Source of the DNA: Candidatus Poribacteria bacterium
Lineage (GTDB): Bacteria; Poribacteria; WGA-4E; WGA-3G
Length of the DNA stretch: 64,000 nucleotides
Direction of reading: 5' to 3'
NCBI GenBank assembly: GCA_028824685.1
Contig: JAPPCZ010000068.1
Span: 1-64,000, forward strand
The notes under the pieces were generated by a model, which was given only the letters and a program-made list of their open reading frames with translations, did no database searches and was not told where the DNA came from. The translations under genes and the position numbers were made by a program. Positions 16,377 through 24,732 of the stretch are shown here, in pieces; position 1 is the stretch's first letter; every line of letters begins with the position of its first letter.

Positions 16377-16661
16377 ATGAAAAATTTAGTCGTACCAGAA
16401 GAAATTTGGAAAGAAGGCAATATGTACACCGCCTATTGCCCAGAATTAGACGTGGCAAGTTGCGGAAGGGATATTGAAGAGGCACGAAATAACTTGATTC
16501 AAGTTATTGAAATTCAGTTAGAAGAAACAGCACGACTTGGAACGATCAAGACTTTTTTAGAAGAGGCAGGTTATGATTTGAACACTTCACAATCAACCCT
16601 TCAACTTGATAAACAAGTGATTTCTTTCAATCAACTTACCGTGCCAATTGGAGGCTTTTAA
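16377..16661 (+). CDS. hicB: HicB-family antitoxin
   Basis: 94 aa from the ATG at 16377, which follows GGAGG at five bases; the frame is open from 16365, but that ATG overlaps the ribosome-binding site. It has the HicB partial RNase-H-like fold: MYTAYCPELDVASCGRDIEEARNNL near residue 20, then helices. In HicBA systems HicB binds and blocks the HicA mRNA interferase and often represses its own promoter. A C-terminal extension replaces the usual DNA-binding segment. Its stop overlaps the hicA start (TAATG), as in intact modules, but the hicA reading frame is broken. Confidence 0.8.
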   Translation: MKNLVVPEEIWKEGNMYTAYCPELDVASCGRDIEEARNNLIQVIEIQLEETARLGTIKTFLEEAGYDLNTSQSTLQLDKQVISFNQLTVPIGGF

Positions 16662-16891
16662 TGCCTAAAATTTCGCCAACAGACTAGCGAACGCAAGTTA
16701 AGATTTTTGAAAAATTCGGGTGCCGTTTTGTTCGACAAAAAGGTTCACATCTCATCTATCATCATCCTAATGCTAAACGTGCTGTGGTTATTCCACGCTA
16801 TGACGAAGTGCCGCTCACCGTCATCAAAAATAATATGCGAACTGTAAACCTGAGCAGAGAAGAATACTTTCAGCTGCTCACGGAAGATTGA
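16661..16891 (+). pseudogene. hicA: HicA-family mRNA interferase toxin with nonsense codon 9
   Basis: The frame from the ATG at 16661 gives M-P-K-I-S-P-T-D, then TAG (16685-16687), then continues in frame with RTQVKIFEKFGCRFVRQ, the HicA catalytic-site peptide KGSHLIYHHP (the His after Gly-Ser) and a normal end at 16891: 76 codons in all, the usual HicA size. TAG probably replaced a TGG Trp codon. No in-frame ATG, GTG or TTG with a ribosome-binding site follows before the active site, so the toxin is probably dead while its antitoxin is intact. Confidence 0.8.
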
Positions 16892-16942
16892 TCTTTCCTA
16901 CCCATTTCATACAGCAACTTTATTTTTCAGAAACAAAATCAC

Positions 16943-16971
16943 TTGACAAAATCTCCGAAAACCTATTTAAT
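16943..16971 (+). promoter_or_regulatory. sigma-70-type promoter of ridA-fabV
   Basis: Perfect TTGACA (16943-16948), a 17-base spacer and TTTAAT (16966-16971), 77 bases before the RidA-like gene. Confidence 0.65.
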
Positions 16972-17048
16972 AATACAGGTTGATGTGCAAATATCATGTT
17001 TGCAGCACCTTAAATACAGACTTATTTTTTTAGGAGATATTAAAGGAC

Positions 17049-17510
17049 ATGAAAATAGAAAAACGACTTGAAGAATTAGGGGTAGAATTGCCGCCCCCTG
17101 CGACACCAGTGGCGAATTACGTTACCACAGTGCAAACAGGAAATCTTGTCTTTACATCTGGACACGGTCCTGGCACGGGCGAAGGTCCAATCTATAAAAG
17201 CCAACTTGGCACAGATGCCACTATTGAAGAGGGCTATGAATCTGCGCGTCAAGTTGCAATCGGTTTGGTCAGCACGCTCAAACATGCGTTAGGCGATTTG
17301 GATAGGATTAAACGCGTTGTGAAGGTTGTCGGTTTTGTCAACTCATCAGCAGATTTCACGGATCAGCCCGCTGTCGTCAACGGTGCATCAGATTTCTTTG
17401 TTGAAGTTTTTGGGGATAAAGGTAAACACGCGCGTTCAGCAGTCGGCATGGTACAATTGCCTGGCGGTATTCCGGTTGAAGTCGAAATGGTCGTAGAAAT
17501 TGAAGGCTAA
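17049..17510 (+). CDS. RidA/YjgF-family protein
   Basis: 153 aa. It shows the YjgF/RidA-type chorismate-mutase-like fold, with GNLVFTSGHGPGTGEG near residue 35, VLVST-like helix ARQVAIGLVSTLKHALG, and the C-terminal ARSAVGMVQLPGGIPVEVEMV that carries the family's conserved Arg (ARSAVG). Canonical RidA hydrolyses reactive enamines/imines made by PLP enzymes. This protein is longer (~130 is usual) and belongs to the wider family, so exact chemistry is uncertain. It lies 26 bases before fabV, probably in the same transcript. Confidence 0.85.
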   Translation: MKIEKRLEELGVELPPPATPVANYVTTVQTGNLVFTSGHGPGTGEGPIYKSQLGTDATIEEGYESARQVAIGLVSTLKHALGDLDRIKRVVKVVGFVNSSADFTDQPAVVNGASDFFVEVFGDKGKHARSAVGMVQLPGGIPVEVEMVVEIEG

Positions 17511-17536
17511 CTGCTTTAGAAAAGAAGAAGGGAATT

Positions 17537-18730
17537 ATGGCAGTTCAAATTGTTAAACCTCGGATTCGTGGTTTTATCTGTACGAATGCACATCCTGCTG
17601 GCTGTCAGGCAAACATTCAAAATCAGATAGATTTAATTAAGGAGAATGCTACTTATAAAGGGACGGGTTTAAATGCGCTTGTTATCGGTGCATCAACCGG
17701 TTATGGACTCGCTTCTCGTATCGCGTTGACGTGGGGATACGGTGCCAAGACGTTAGGTCTTCTCTACGAACGTCCCGCTGATGAGAGGCGTACCGCGTCT
17801 GCAGGATATTACAACACCGCGGCATTCCATCAACAAGCACAGCAAGATGGCTTTTTGGCAGAGAGTCTCAACGGAGATGCTTTTTCGGATGAGATGAAGC
17901 AGCAGGCGATAGAACAACTCAAAGCAAATTTTGGCAAAATAGATGTTCTTGTCTATAGTATCGCTGCACCGCGCCGAATCCATCCACGCACTGGTGAAAC
18001 GCATAATTCTGTGCTGAAACCGATTGGCGAATCTTATACAGGCAAAACCATTGACCTGAACGATGAAACCGTTGTACCTGTAACAATTGAACCGGCAAGT
18101 GATAAGGAAATCACAGACACAATCGCTGTGATGGGCGGCGAAGACTTGGAGATGTGGGTTGCAGCATTAGCAGATGCCGAGTTGATCGCGCCAGAGGTGA
18201 AGGTTGTCGCCTATACCTATATCGGCAGTGCGTTGACCTGGCCAATTTATCGAGACGGTACTATCGGCAAGGCAAAGGATGACCTGAAGGCATGTGTGGA
18301 TACGCTTGATGTAAAACTTGAAGATCAACTCGGCGGCAATGCTTATATTTCAGTTAACAAAGCAGTCGTTACGCAAGCCTCTGCCGCAATTCCTGTTGTA
18401 CCGCTTTATATTAGTATCCTTTACGATATTATGAACGCAAAAGGTATCAATGAAGCACCAATTGGACAGATGCATCGATTATTCTCGGAACATCTTGGAC
18501 CAGGATTACAGCCTCAACTTGATAACGAACGTTATATTCGGTTGGATGACAGAGAATTACGACAAGATGTGACTGATACGGTCACCGAACGGTGGGAGCA
18601 GATTAATACCGACAATTTCCACGAACTCTCTGATTACGCTGGCTACAGAAGGCGATTCCGAAATCTCTTCGGATTTGAGGTTGAGGGTGTCGACTACGAT
18701 GAAGCAGTAGAGACAGAATTAGCATTCTAA
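17537..18730 (+). CDS. fabV: enoyl-ACP (trans-2-enoyl-CoA) reductase, FabV type
   Basis: 397 aa, the normal FabV length. The NAD-binding loop GASTGYG is at 51-57. The catalytic Tyr-x8-Lys pair is Tyr238 and Lys247 in PIYRDGTIGKAK, a FabV hallmark, and LLYERPADERRTASAG is typical. It reduces the 2,3 double bond of enoyl-ACP/CoA in the last step of fatty-acid elongation. No other enoyl reductase is in this window. Start ATG follows AGAAGGG. Probably co-transcribed with the RidA-family gene. Confidence 0.95.
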   Translation: MAVQIVKPRIRGFICTNAHPAGCQANIQNQIDLIKENATYKGTGLNALVIGASTGYGLASRIALTWGYGAKTLGLLYERPADERRTASAGYYNTAAFHQQAQQDGFLAESLNGDAFSDEMKQQAIEQLKANFGKIDVLVYSIAAPRRIHPRTGETHNSVLKPIGESYTGKTIDLNDETVVPVTIEPASDKEITDTIAVMGGEDLEMWVAALADAELIAPEVKVVAYTYIGSALTWPIYRDGTIGKAKDDLKACVDTLDVKLEDQLGGNAYISVNKAVVTQASAAIPVVPLYISILYDIMNAKGINEAPIGQMHRLFSEHLGPGLQPQLDNERYIRLDDRELRQDVTDTVTERWEQINTDNFHELSDYAGYRRRFRNLFGFEVEGVDYDEAVETELAF

Positions 18731-18737
18731 CAGTCCC

Positions 18738-18812
18738 AATCACGGCAGGTGCGTACCCGAATTACGGTAGGTGCGTAACCTCAATTACGGTAGGCGAGTT
18801 TTGTAAGCGCGC
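18738..18812 (+). repeat. three ~22-bp imperfect tandem repeats
   Basis: Units at 18738-18759, 18760-18782 and 18783-18812 share AATTACGGTAGGTGCGTA with small changes; the third diverges into AGGCGAGTTTTGTAAGCGC. They contain GTAGG, like the REP-like heads elsewhere. They follow the fabV stop directly. Confidence 0.6.
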
Positions 18813-18876
18813 TGTTAGTATGCTTCATAAAATCTGTTGTGATTTTATAACCAACATTCAGTGGAGGAAATCGATA

Positions 18877-19398
18877 GTGAGACGTTATTTTATCTGCTTG
18901 TTGACGTTTTTGGCAATCGGTTATAGTTTTGCACTGCATCCTGCTGCAGCAACGAATCCTGCCACCGAAACGGTTGCCTCTGATGATACGAATTGGTTTG
19001 GGTTTGGCATCACAAGCGGGGTCTATGTATTTAATGGTGGGTTAGTCAGTTCAGTTGGGACCAGTTGGAGGATTAGAATATTAGACTGGTTTGAAACGCA
19101 AATGTTTATGGGGACAAACAACGGAATTGAAGTGTGGGCAGGGAACCGGTTTTTATATGCCAGTCACATAAAACCTCTGAGCAAATTCTATGTCGGCTGG
19201 GGCATGAATTATCCAATCTCTCAAATCGAAACAGATACTGAAGAACATACGCTTTCCAATACTTGGTTTGAAGTATTTATGGGTTATGAATATTTCTTTC
19301 CAAGTCTTCCAGATCTTGGATATTCATTTGAGGTAGGTGTAAATCCGTTAGATGATTTTGGTGTGCGTTTATCGTTTGGTTATCACCTTTACTTCTAA
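18877..19398 (+). CDS. small outer-membrane beta-barrel candidate
   Basis: 173 aa from GTG at 18877, which follows GGAGG; the frame is open from 18820, but the signal peptide (RRYFICLLTFLAIGYSFALHPAAA) starts here. After cleavage the protein is a run of alternating hydrophobic/aromatic strands (WFGFGITSGVYVF, GWGMNYPISQIET, VRLSFGYHLYF) and ends with an aromatic residue, Phe, as outer-membrane barrels do. About eight strands fit. No specific family recognised; the call rests on pattern only. Confidence 0.6.
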   Translation: MRRYFICLLTFLAIGYSFALHPAAATNPATETVASDDTNWFGFGITSGVYVFNGGLVSSVGTSWRIRILDWFETQMFMGTNNGIEVWAGNRFLYASHIKPLSKFYVGWGMNYPISQIETDTEEHTLSNTWFEVFMGYEYFFPSLPDLGYSFEVGVNPLDDFGVRLSFGYHLYF

Positions 19399-19525
19399 TT
19401 CACAAATTGAGGATGGCTGCTGGCACAGTTGTTAAGTCCTCACTGTTTCTTAGAGTGTAATTGAAAACGAAATCTCAACAGAGATTTTGATATATTGCTG
19501 TTGTTAGACAAGTAAGGAGAAGCTT

Positions 19526-20248
19526 ATGTCACAACCTTTAGTTACAGTTTGGAACGAATTTAGACACGAAAAAACGAACGAAAAGATTCGAGAACTTTAT
19601 CCAAAAGGTATTCATACCGCTATCGCCGACGGGTTAAGTGAACACGGAATTGAAACACTAACCGCTACGTTAGATGAACCTGAACACGGTTTAACTGACG
19701 AAGTGTTGGATAAAACGGACGTGTTGATATGGTGGGGACATGCCGCGCACGGTGCTGTTGAAGATGCAATTGCTGACAAGGTAAAAGCCCGTGTGCTACA
19801 GGGAATGGGACTTATCGTCTTACATTCCGGACACTATTCTAAACCGTTTGTCCGTTTGATGGGAACGTCGTGTAGTCTCAAATGGCGTGAAGCAGGGGAA
19901 AAGGAACGCATCTGGGTGATTGAACATGGACACCCAATCGTTGAAGGGCTCGACGAATACTTTGAAATTGAGCAGGCAGAAATGTATGGTGAACCGTTTG
20001 ACATTCCAGAACCCGATACGCTTGTTTTCATCAGTTGGTTCCCTGGCGGTGAGGTATTCCGTAGCGGTTGTTGTTACTACCGTGGCAGAGGAAAGATATT
20101 CTATTTTCGTCCCGGTCATGAAACGTATCCGATCTATTATGATAAAAACGTACGGCATGTGATTGCTAATGCTTCGCGATGGGCTGCTCTTGGAGATGCA
20201 CCGGTTCCTGTCTTTGGGAATGCGAAGCCGTTAGAACCTTTAAATTAG
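19526..20248 (+). CDS. ThuA-domain protein (trehalose-utilisation-like)
   Basis: 240 aa, cytosolic, class I glutamine-amidotransferase-like fold of the ThuA family. Visible are [27 protein letters not shown], the [13 protein letters not shown] strand-turn where amidotransferases carry a Cys but ThuA does not, and the closing [15 protein letters not shown]. ThuA proteins act in keto-sugar and disaccharide catabolism. Start follows TAAGGAG. It precedes a PhyH gene by ~120 bases on the same strand. Confidence 0.85.
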   Translation: MSQPLVTVWNEFRHEKTNEKIRELYPKGIHTAIADGLSEHGIETLTATLDEPEHGLTDEVLDKTDVLIWWGHAAHGAVEDAIADKVKARVLQGMGLIVLHSGHYSKPFVRLMGTSCSLKWREAGEKERIWVIEHGHPIVEGLDEYFEIEQAEMYGEPFDIPEPDTLVFISWFPGGEVFRSGCCYYRGRGKIFYFRPGHETYPIYYDKNVRHVIANASRWAALGDAPVPVFGNAKPLEPLN

Positions 20249-20369
20249 AAAATAGGTAATCAACGGCTCTTTTGAATCTGTCGGTAAAAGTTTGAACTTC
20301 TTGGAAAACACTTTTACTATGAGTGTGCCAAATACGCTACTAACTCTGATTTTCAAAAGGAGATGAACC

Positions 20370-21092
20370 ATGGAAGATAAGAAAGTTAAGATTGATCAAC
20401 TACTACAAAACGGTTTCGTTTTATTAGAAGGCGCGTTGTCACCTGAAGAAACCGAAAATATTCGTCAGCGGGTTAACTATGCACGCGAACAGGGTTGGGA
20501 AGAGGGCTTAAACGCAGTCGGTAATATGTGGTTTGATTCCCTGCTTGATCGTGAACCGGACACCTACGCACCACTTGTAGGGCATCCAAGCGTCCGCCCT
20601 TATCTTGAAGGATTGATGGGCAAACAGTGTCAACTTCGTAGTCTACGTGCACATATTAATCCAGGTCCATATCTGCAGGAATGGCACATGGACTTTTACG
20701 GCTATTGGCACGAGAAGCGCTATGTTGAAGAACATCCGTTTGCGATGGCGCCTGTTGGTATCAACACCACCTACTATTTTCAGGACAACGGACCAGGGGA
20801 TGGACACCTCAAGTTTGTAAAGGGTGGACATTTAAACGAACCGCCGCATTTATACCCGTTAGATCGTCCCAAATTTGAGGAGTGGTGCGAATCACAAGAA
20901 CACGTCATTTTGTATCCGAAAGCAGGTGATTGTGTCGTGTTCATCAACCACATGCCACATCAAGGTGCAAAAGAACGCGACGATATGGAACGGAGTAATG
21001 TCGTCTGCCATTATCAGGTCACACCGATGTATGATGGTGTTTGGCACGTCTCACGAGCGCGCGGATATCAAGGCACCTTCCCGTTTGCTTAG
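20370..21092 (+). CDS. PhyH-family Fe(II)/2-oxoglutarate dioxygenase
   Basis: 240 aa. The iron ligands are complete: His106-Met-Asp108 (EWHMDFYG) and a distal His (194 or 197 in FINHMPHQGA), with a basic residue after it for 2-oxoglutarate. N-terminal LLQNGFVLLEGALSPEE is the usual opening of the family. Predicted to hydroxylate an unknown small substrate. Start ATG follows AAAAGGAGATG. Together with ThuA, LamG and beta-helix genes nearby it suggests turnover of host or algal organic matter, which is inference. Confidence 0.85.
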   Translation: MEDKKVKIDQLLQNGFVLLEGALSPEETENIRQRVNYAREQGWEEGLNAVGNMWFDSLLDREPDTYAPLVGHPSVRPYLEGLMGKQCQLRSLRAHINPGPYLQEWHMDFYGYWHEKRYVEEHPFAMAPVGINTTYYFQDNGPGDGHLKFVKGGHLNEPPHLYPLDRPKFEEWCESQEHVILYPKAGDCVVFINHMPHQGAKERDDMERSNVVCHYQVTPMYDGVWHVSRARGYQGTFPFA

Positions 21093-21110
21093 AACAATCC
21101 ACTCTATCTT

Positions 21111-21134
21111 TTAGGCGGATTTGTATCCGCCTAA
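21111..21134. repeat. perfect 10-bp-stem hairpin
   Basis: TTAGGCGGAT, loop TTGT, then the exact complement ATCCGCCTAA. It lies 18 bases after the PhyH stop. No T-run follows, so it is not a classic terminator. Confidence 0.6.
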
Positions 21135-21172
21135 ATTCAACCTATTCCCCAATTTATAAAGAGGTGAAACTC

Positions 21173-21982
21173 ATGCGAAATTTTATAGTTATGTTCTTTA
21201 CAACTGTATTTCTGGCAGCGAGTTTTCAAATTAGCAGCACAGCTGAAGAATTGGAAGGGTTAGTCGTTTATTTTGACTTTGAAGATGGCGCGGGTAAAAC
21301 CGTCACAGATCAATCTGGAAACAAACAAGATGGAAAATTAGAGGGAGACACAGACTGGACCAACGGCAAATTGGGTAAAGGTCTAAATTTTGGTGGTAAG
21401 AACGGAATTGTTCGGGTCGTTCATTCCCATCAATTCCAATTTACCGATGGAATCACCATTTGTGCGTGGATTCGCCCTACTTTAGAAGCAGGTCCCGGCA
21501 CATGGCAACTGATTGCTGCAAAAGGCCCTGATGTCGAAGAGTTTTTTGAAATACTTCTCCATCCAAACGGTTTTATATGGATGGGATGGAGATTAACAAG
21601 TGGACGTAAAGTGCCTGCACAGAGTCCCCACAAGGTTGTCAAAGATAAATGGCAACACGTTGCCATTTCGTTTCAACATGGAGAATGGTGGACGGTATAT
21701 CTTGATGGTGAAGTGTTAATCGATCATCCGAAGCAAGATGGCAAATTAGTTCCTGTTGAATCACCGCTGCTGCTTGGAACTGAAGAACCGTTTAGATTAA
21801 ACCGCTACTATAATGGCGATATGGATGAGTTTGCTATGTTTAACCGCGGGCTTTCTCAAAATGAAATTAAAGAGCTCCAGGAAGGTATTGCGGATGCTTT
21901 AGCGGTTGAAGCGACTGATAAGTTATCAACAAAATGGGGCATTCTGAAACAAAAGTATAATATACGTAGTGTGTCAAATTGA
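21173..21982 (+). CDS. secreted LamG/concanavalin-type lectin-domain protein
   Basis: 269 aa from the ATG at 21173, which follows GAGGTG; the frame is open further upstream into the previous gene, but the signal peptide (MRNFIVMFFTTVFLAAS) begins here. After cleavage comes a LamG jelly-roll domain: LVVYFDFEDGAGKTVTDQSG, ITICAWIRPT, WQHVAISFQHGEWWTVYLDG and YYNGDMDEFAMFNRGLS. Such domains bind glycans or other surface ligands. The C-terminus KLSTKWGILKQKYN resembles the tails at 8600 and 3004. Confidence 0.85.
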   Translation: MRNFIVMFFTTVFLAASFQISSTAEELEGLVVYFDFEDGAGKTVTDQSGNKQDGKLEGDTDWTNGKLGKGLNFGGKNGIVRVVHSHQFQFTDGITICAWIRPTLEAGPGTWQLIAAKGPDVEEFFEILLHPNGFIWMGWRLTSGRKVPAQSPHKVVKDKWQHVAISFQHGEWWTVYLDGEVLIDHPKQDGKLVPVESPLLLGTEEPFRLNRYYNGDMDEFAMFNRGLSQNEIKELQEGIADALAVEATDKLSTKWGILKQKYNIRSVSN

Positions 21983-22094
21983 CATTCGCCATCAAAAGTT
22001 CCAGCGAGGTTAATACTGCCAATTTGACAGACTCATAATGAAAATCGCCTTAATTTATGGATTATAGTAAAATCCATAATTACCTTTACGTTTG

Positions 22095-22120
22095 GTAGGA
22101 GCAGTTTCTAACTGCTCCTA
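22095..22120. repeat. GTAG-headed hairpin with TTTCTAA loop
   Basis: GTAGGAGCAGTT, TCT, then AACTGCTCC(TA). It is the same layout as 9391-9416 and 56680-56703, with a different but complementary stem. Confidence 0.65.
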
Positions 22121-22158
22121 TAAGGGATGTCTGTATACTTTCAGATTTACTAAAATGT

Positions 22159-22174
22159 TGGCACAGATATTGCA
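22159..22174 (+). promoter_or_regulatory. sigma-54 (RpoN) -24/-12 promoter before dnaK
   Basis: TGGCACAGATATTGCA matches the sigma-54 consensus TGGCAC-N5-TTGC(A/T) at every fixed position. The -12 element ends 47 bases before the dnaK ATG, a fitting distance. I saw no clear sigma-70 or CIRCE element in 21983-22221. No activator site was identified. Confidence 0.6.
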
Positions 22175-22221
22175 CTTATATTTTTAGCAAATAATACAAT
22201 TTATTCTATTGGAGATTAAAA

Positions 22222-24153
22222 ATGGGTAAAGTAATTGGAATTGATTTAGGAACAACAAATTCTTGCGTAGCTGTTTTAGAGAGCGGCGAAGCAAAGGTGA
22301 TTGAAAATACCGAGGGAAATCGGACGACTCCTTCAGTTGTCGGTTTCACCAAAGAAGGGGAGCGGCCCGTTGGGCAAGTAGCCAAAAGACAAGCCATCAC
22401 AAATCCTGAAAACACAATTTTTTCTATTAAACGGTTCATGGGACGAAAATATAACGAACTTGGAGACGATACATCTCGCGTGCCTTATGAATTAAAAAGC
22501 GACAAAGATGGTGATGTTGTTGTAAACATTGATGGCAAAGAGTACTCGGCACCCGAAATATCCGCGATGGTTCTGCGAAAAATGAAGGAAACCGCTGAGG
22601 CATACCTTGGAGAAGAAGTCACACAAGCGGTCGTCACTGTACCTGCCTACTTCAACGATTCGCAACGCCAAGCGACAGCAGATGCGGGTAAAATCGCAGG
22701 TTTAGAAGTTCAGCGGATTATCAATGAACCGACCGCCGCTTCACTCGCCTATGGGTTGCAAAATGAAGGGGACAAGAAAATTGCTGTTTACGACCTTGGT
22801 GGTGGTACGTTTGACATCTCTATTCTGGAAATCGGAGATGGTGTGTTTGAAGTGAAAAGCACAAATGGCGATACGCGCCTCGGTGGAGATGATTTTGACC
22901 AATCGGTTATTGATTGGATGGCACAGGAATTTCTCAGTAGTCAAGGTATTGACCTGCGTAGCGACCAGATGGCACTGCAGCGACTGAAAGAAGCAGCAGA
23001 AACGGCAAAGTGTGAACTTTCCAGCACACAACAGACAGATATTAATCTACCCTTTATTACAAGTGATGCAAGCGGTCCCAAGCACCTCAACTTAACGCTC
23101 ACCCGCGCAAAACTGGAACAAATTACCGATGATTTGGTCCAACGTTCCCTTGAACCGTGCCGACAAGCACTCACCGATGCCGAAATACAACCTTCTGAAA
23201 TTGACGAAGTTATACTCGTTGGTGGGCAAACACGGATGCCAAAAGTACAGGAAGCAGTGCAGGATCTCTTCGGAAAAGAGCCGCACAAAGGTGTCAATCC
23301 AGACGAGGTTGTCGCTGTTGGTGCTGCAATTCAGGGTGGTGTACTCGCTGGTGATGAAGAAGTCAAAGACATCTTGCTATTGGATGTTACGCCACTTTCA
23401 CTCGGTATTGAAACACTTGGTGGAATGTTTACGCGGTTAATAGAAAAGAATACCACTATTCCGACTAAGAAGTCTGAGAAGTTCACAACTGCGGAAGACA
23501 GTCAAACTGCAGTTGATGTGCATGTCCTTCAAGGTGAACGGGAACAGGCAGTTTACAACAAAACAATTGGCAGATTCCGATTGGGCGATATTCCACCTGC
23601 CCCCAGAGGCGTTCCGCAGATTGAGGTTACGTTTGATATTGATGCAAACGGTATCCTCAACGTGTCTGCCAAGGACACGGCAACCGGTAAGGAACAGAAG
23701 ATTACAATCACTGCTTCCTCCGGACTTAGCGATGCGGAAATAGAACAGATGATGAAAGATGCCGAAGCACACGCTGAAGAGGATAAACAGAAGCGGGAAG
23801 AAGTTGAGACACGCAACCGCGCGGATTCTTTGGTCTATGAAACTGAGAAGAACTTAAAGGAATTCGGTGACAAGGTGGACGATGCGACTAAGGAAAAGGT
23901 TAACGCTGGTGTTGAACGCGTCAAGCAGGCACTGGAAGCGAACAACAATGCTGAGATTAAATCTGCTACTGATGACCTGATGCAGATATGGCATGAGGCT
24001 TCAGCGCAGCTTTACCAACAGGCTGCGGATGCTGATCCTGGAGCAGCGGGTGCTGCCCCAGAAGATGCCCTTTCTGAAGATGCTCCACCTGAGGATGTGG
24101 TTGACGCTGAATATGAAGTCGTTGACGAGGATGAGAATAAGGACAAGGAGTAA
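22222..24153 (+). CDS. dnaK: molecular chaperone DnaK (Hsp70)
   Basis: 643 aa, full length. Actin-like ATPase signatures are intact: [14 protein letters not shown] (residues ~4-17), [14 protein letters not shown] and [16 protein letters not shown]. The substrate-binding domain and lid follow, and the tail is acidic ([19 protein letters not shown]) with an Ala/Gly/Pro linker. It folds and refolds proteins with DnaJ and GrpE, neither of which is adjacent, so the common grpE-dnaK-dnaJ operon is split here. Ribosome-binding site GGAG precedes the ATG. A sigma-54-type promoter upstream is unusual for dnaK. Confidence 0.98.
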   Translation: MGKVIGIDLGTTNSCVAVLESGEAKVIENTEGNRTTPSVVGFTKEGERPVGQVAKRQAITNPENTIFSIKRFMGRKYNELGDDTSRVPYELKSDKDGDVVVNIDGKEYSAPEISAMVLRKMKETAEAYLGEEVTQAVVTVPAYFNDSQRQATADAGKIAGLEVQRIINEPTAASLAYGLQNEGDKKIAVYDLGGGTFDISILEIGDGVFEVKSTNGDTRLGGDDFDQSVIDWMAQEFLSSQGIDLRSDQMALQRLKEAAETAKCELSSTQQTDINLPFITSDASGPKHLNLTLTRAKLEQITDDLVQRSLEPCRQALTDAEIQPSEIDEVILVGGQTRMPKVQEAVQDLFGKEPHKGVNPDEVVAVGAAIQGGVLAGDEEVKDILLLDVTPLSLGIETLGGMFTRLIEKNTTIPTKKSEKFTTAEDSQTAVDVHVLQGEREQAVYNKTIGRFRLGDIPPAPRGVPQIEVTFDIDANGILNVSAKDTATGKEQKITITASSGLSDAEIEQMMKDAEAHAEEDKQKREEVETRNRADSLVYETEKNLKEFGDKVDDATKEKVNAGVERVKQALEANNNAEIKSATDDLMQIWHEASAQLYQQAADADPGAAGAAPEDALSEDAPPEDVVDAEYEVVDEDENKDKE

Positions 24154-24210
24154 GATTTGAAATGAAAAACACTCTTACCAGAATCCTTCATAGGAGATGG
24201 TAATACTAAA

Positions 24211-24462
24211 TTAACGGAATTCATATTGTTTTTCTATTTTGCAAATCCACTCAAAACCTACATGTGCCCGCACCTTCTCTCTATTTCTGGTGAACCATTG
24301 ACACCTTTTCATAACTACTTCTTCAAGTGCTGACAGCTTTGTAAAAACTTTATTCACAACGACCTCTCGCAACAGAGACCATAGCCGTTCAGCAGGTTGA
24401 AGTTCGGGCGTATACGGCGGTAAATAAAATAACTCAATCCCTTGTGGGACTTCTAATACCAA
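24211..24462 (-). pseudogene. IS630-family transposase remnant between direct repeats
   Basis: The 83-codon frame encodes the C-terminus of an IS630/Tc1-type DDE transposase: GIELFYLPPYTPELQPAERLW, where LPPY(S/T)PELNPAE is the family hallmark and its Glu is the third catalytic acid. The rest of the enzyme is missing. Near-identical 22-base sequences lie at 24201-24222 and 24454-24475 (TAATACTAAATTAACG...), 19 of 22 bases matching, on either side of the fragment. They may be relics of the element's ends or of a deletion between direct repeats. Confidence 0.7.
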
Positions 24463-24481
24463 ATTAACGCGATTCGTCTCG

Positions 24482-24706
24482 GTAGGTGCGGTTTCCTAAC
24501 CAATGCAGAATGCCACACGGGGAATGTCTAAATGGCATTCATACCCGCCGAATGCCCAAAAGCGCATTCGGCATTGATTTGGACAGATGCCTACAGGCGC
24601 CGAATGCCATACGCGCATTCGGCGTTGATTCTGTTCATACCGTTGATTTCTTGATTTGGATTCCCGACTACTTTACAAGACTCATCAATTATCACTTGAC
24701 AAAGCA
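24482..24706 (+). repeat. repeat patchwork: GTAG unit, two TTGATT hairpins and a dispersed ~70-bp segment
   Basis: 24482-24501 is a half GTAG unit (GTAGGTGCGGTTTCC). 24547-24579 is a hairpin with stem GCCGAATGC, loop CCAAAAGC and tail ATTGATT. 24598-24630 is a hairpin with stem CGCCGAATGC, loop CATACGC and tail TTGATT. 24634-24706 is nearly identical to the reverse complement of 49126-49189 (ATTCCCGACTACTTT, CAAGACTCATCAATTAT and TTGAC-AAGCA), with an extra 8 bases (CTTGATTT) here. No gene is present in 24463-24732. Confidence 0.75.
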
Positions 24707-24732
24707 GTAGGTGAAGTTCGTCCGAACCTATG

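Noticed and set aside
21111..21134. Perfect hairpin as a rho-independent terminator
   Set aside because: No T-run follows on either strand within a suitable distance; listed only as a hairpin.
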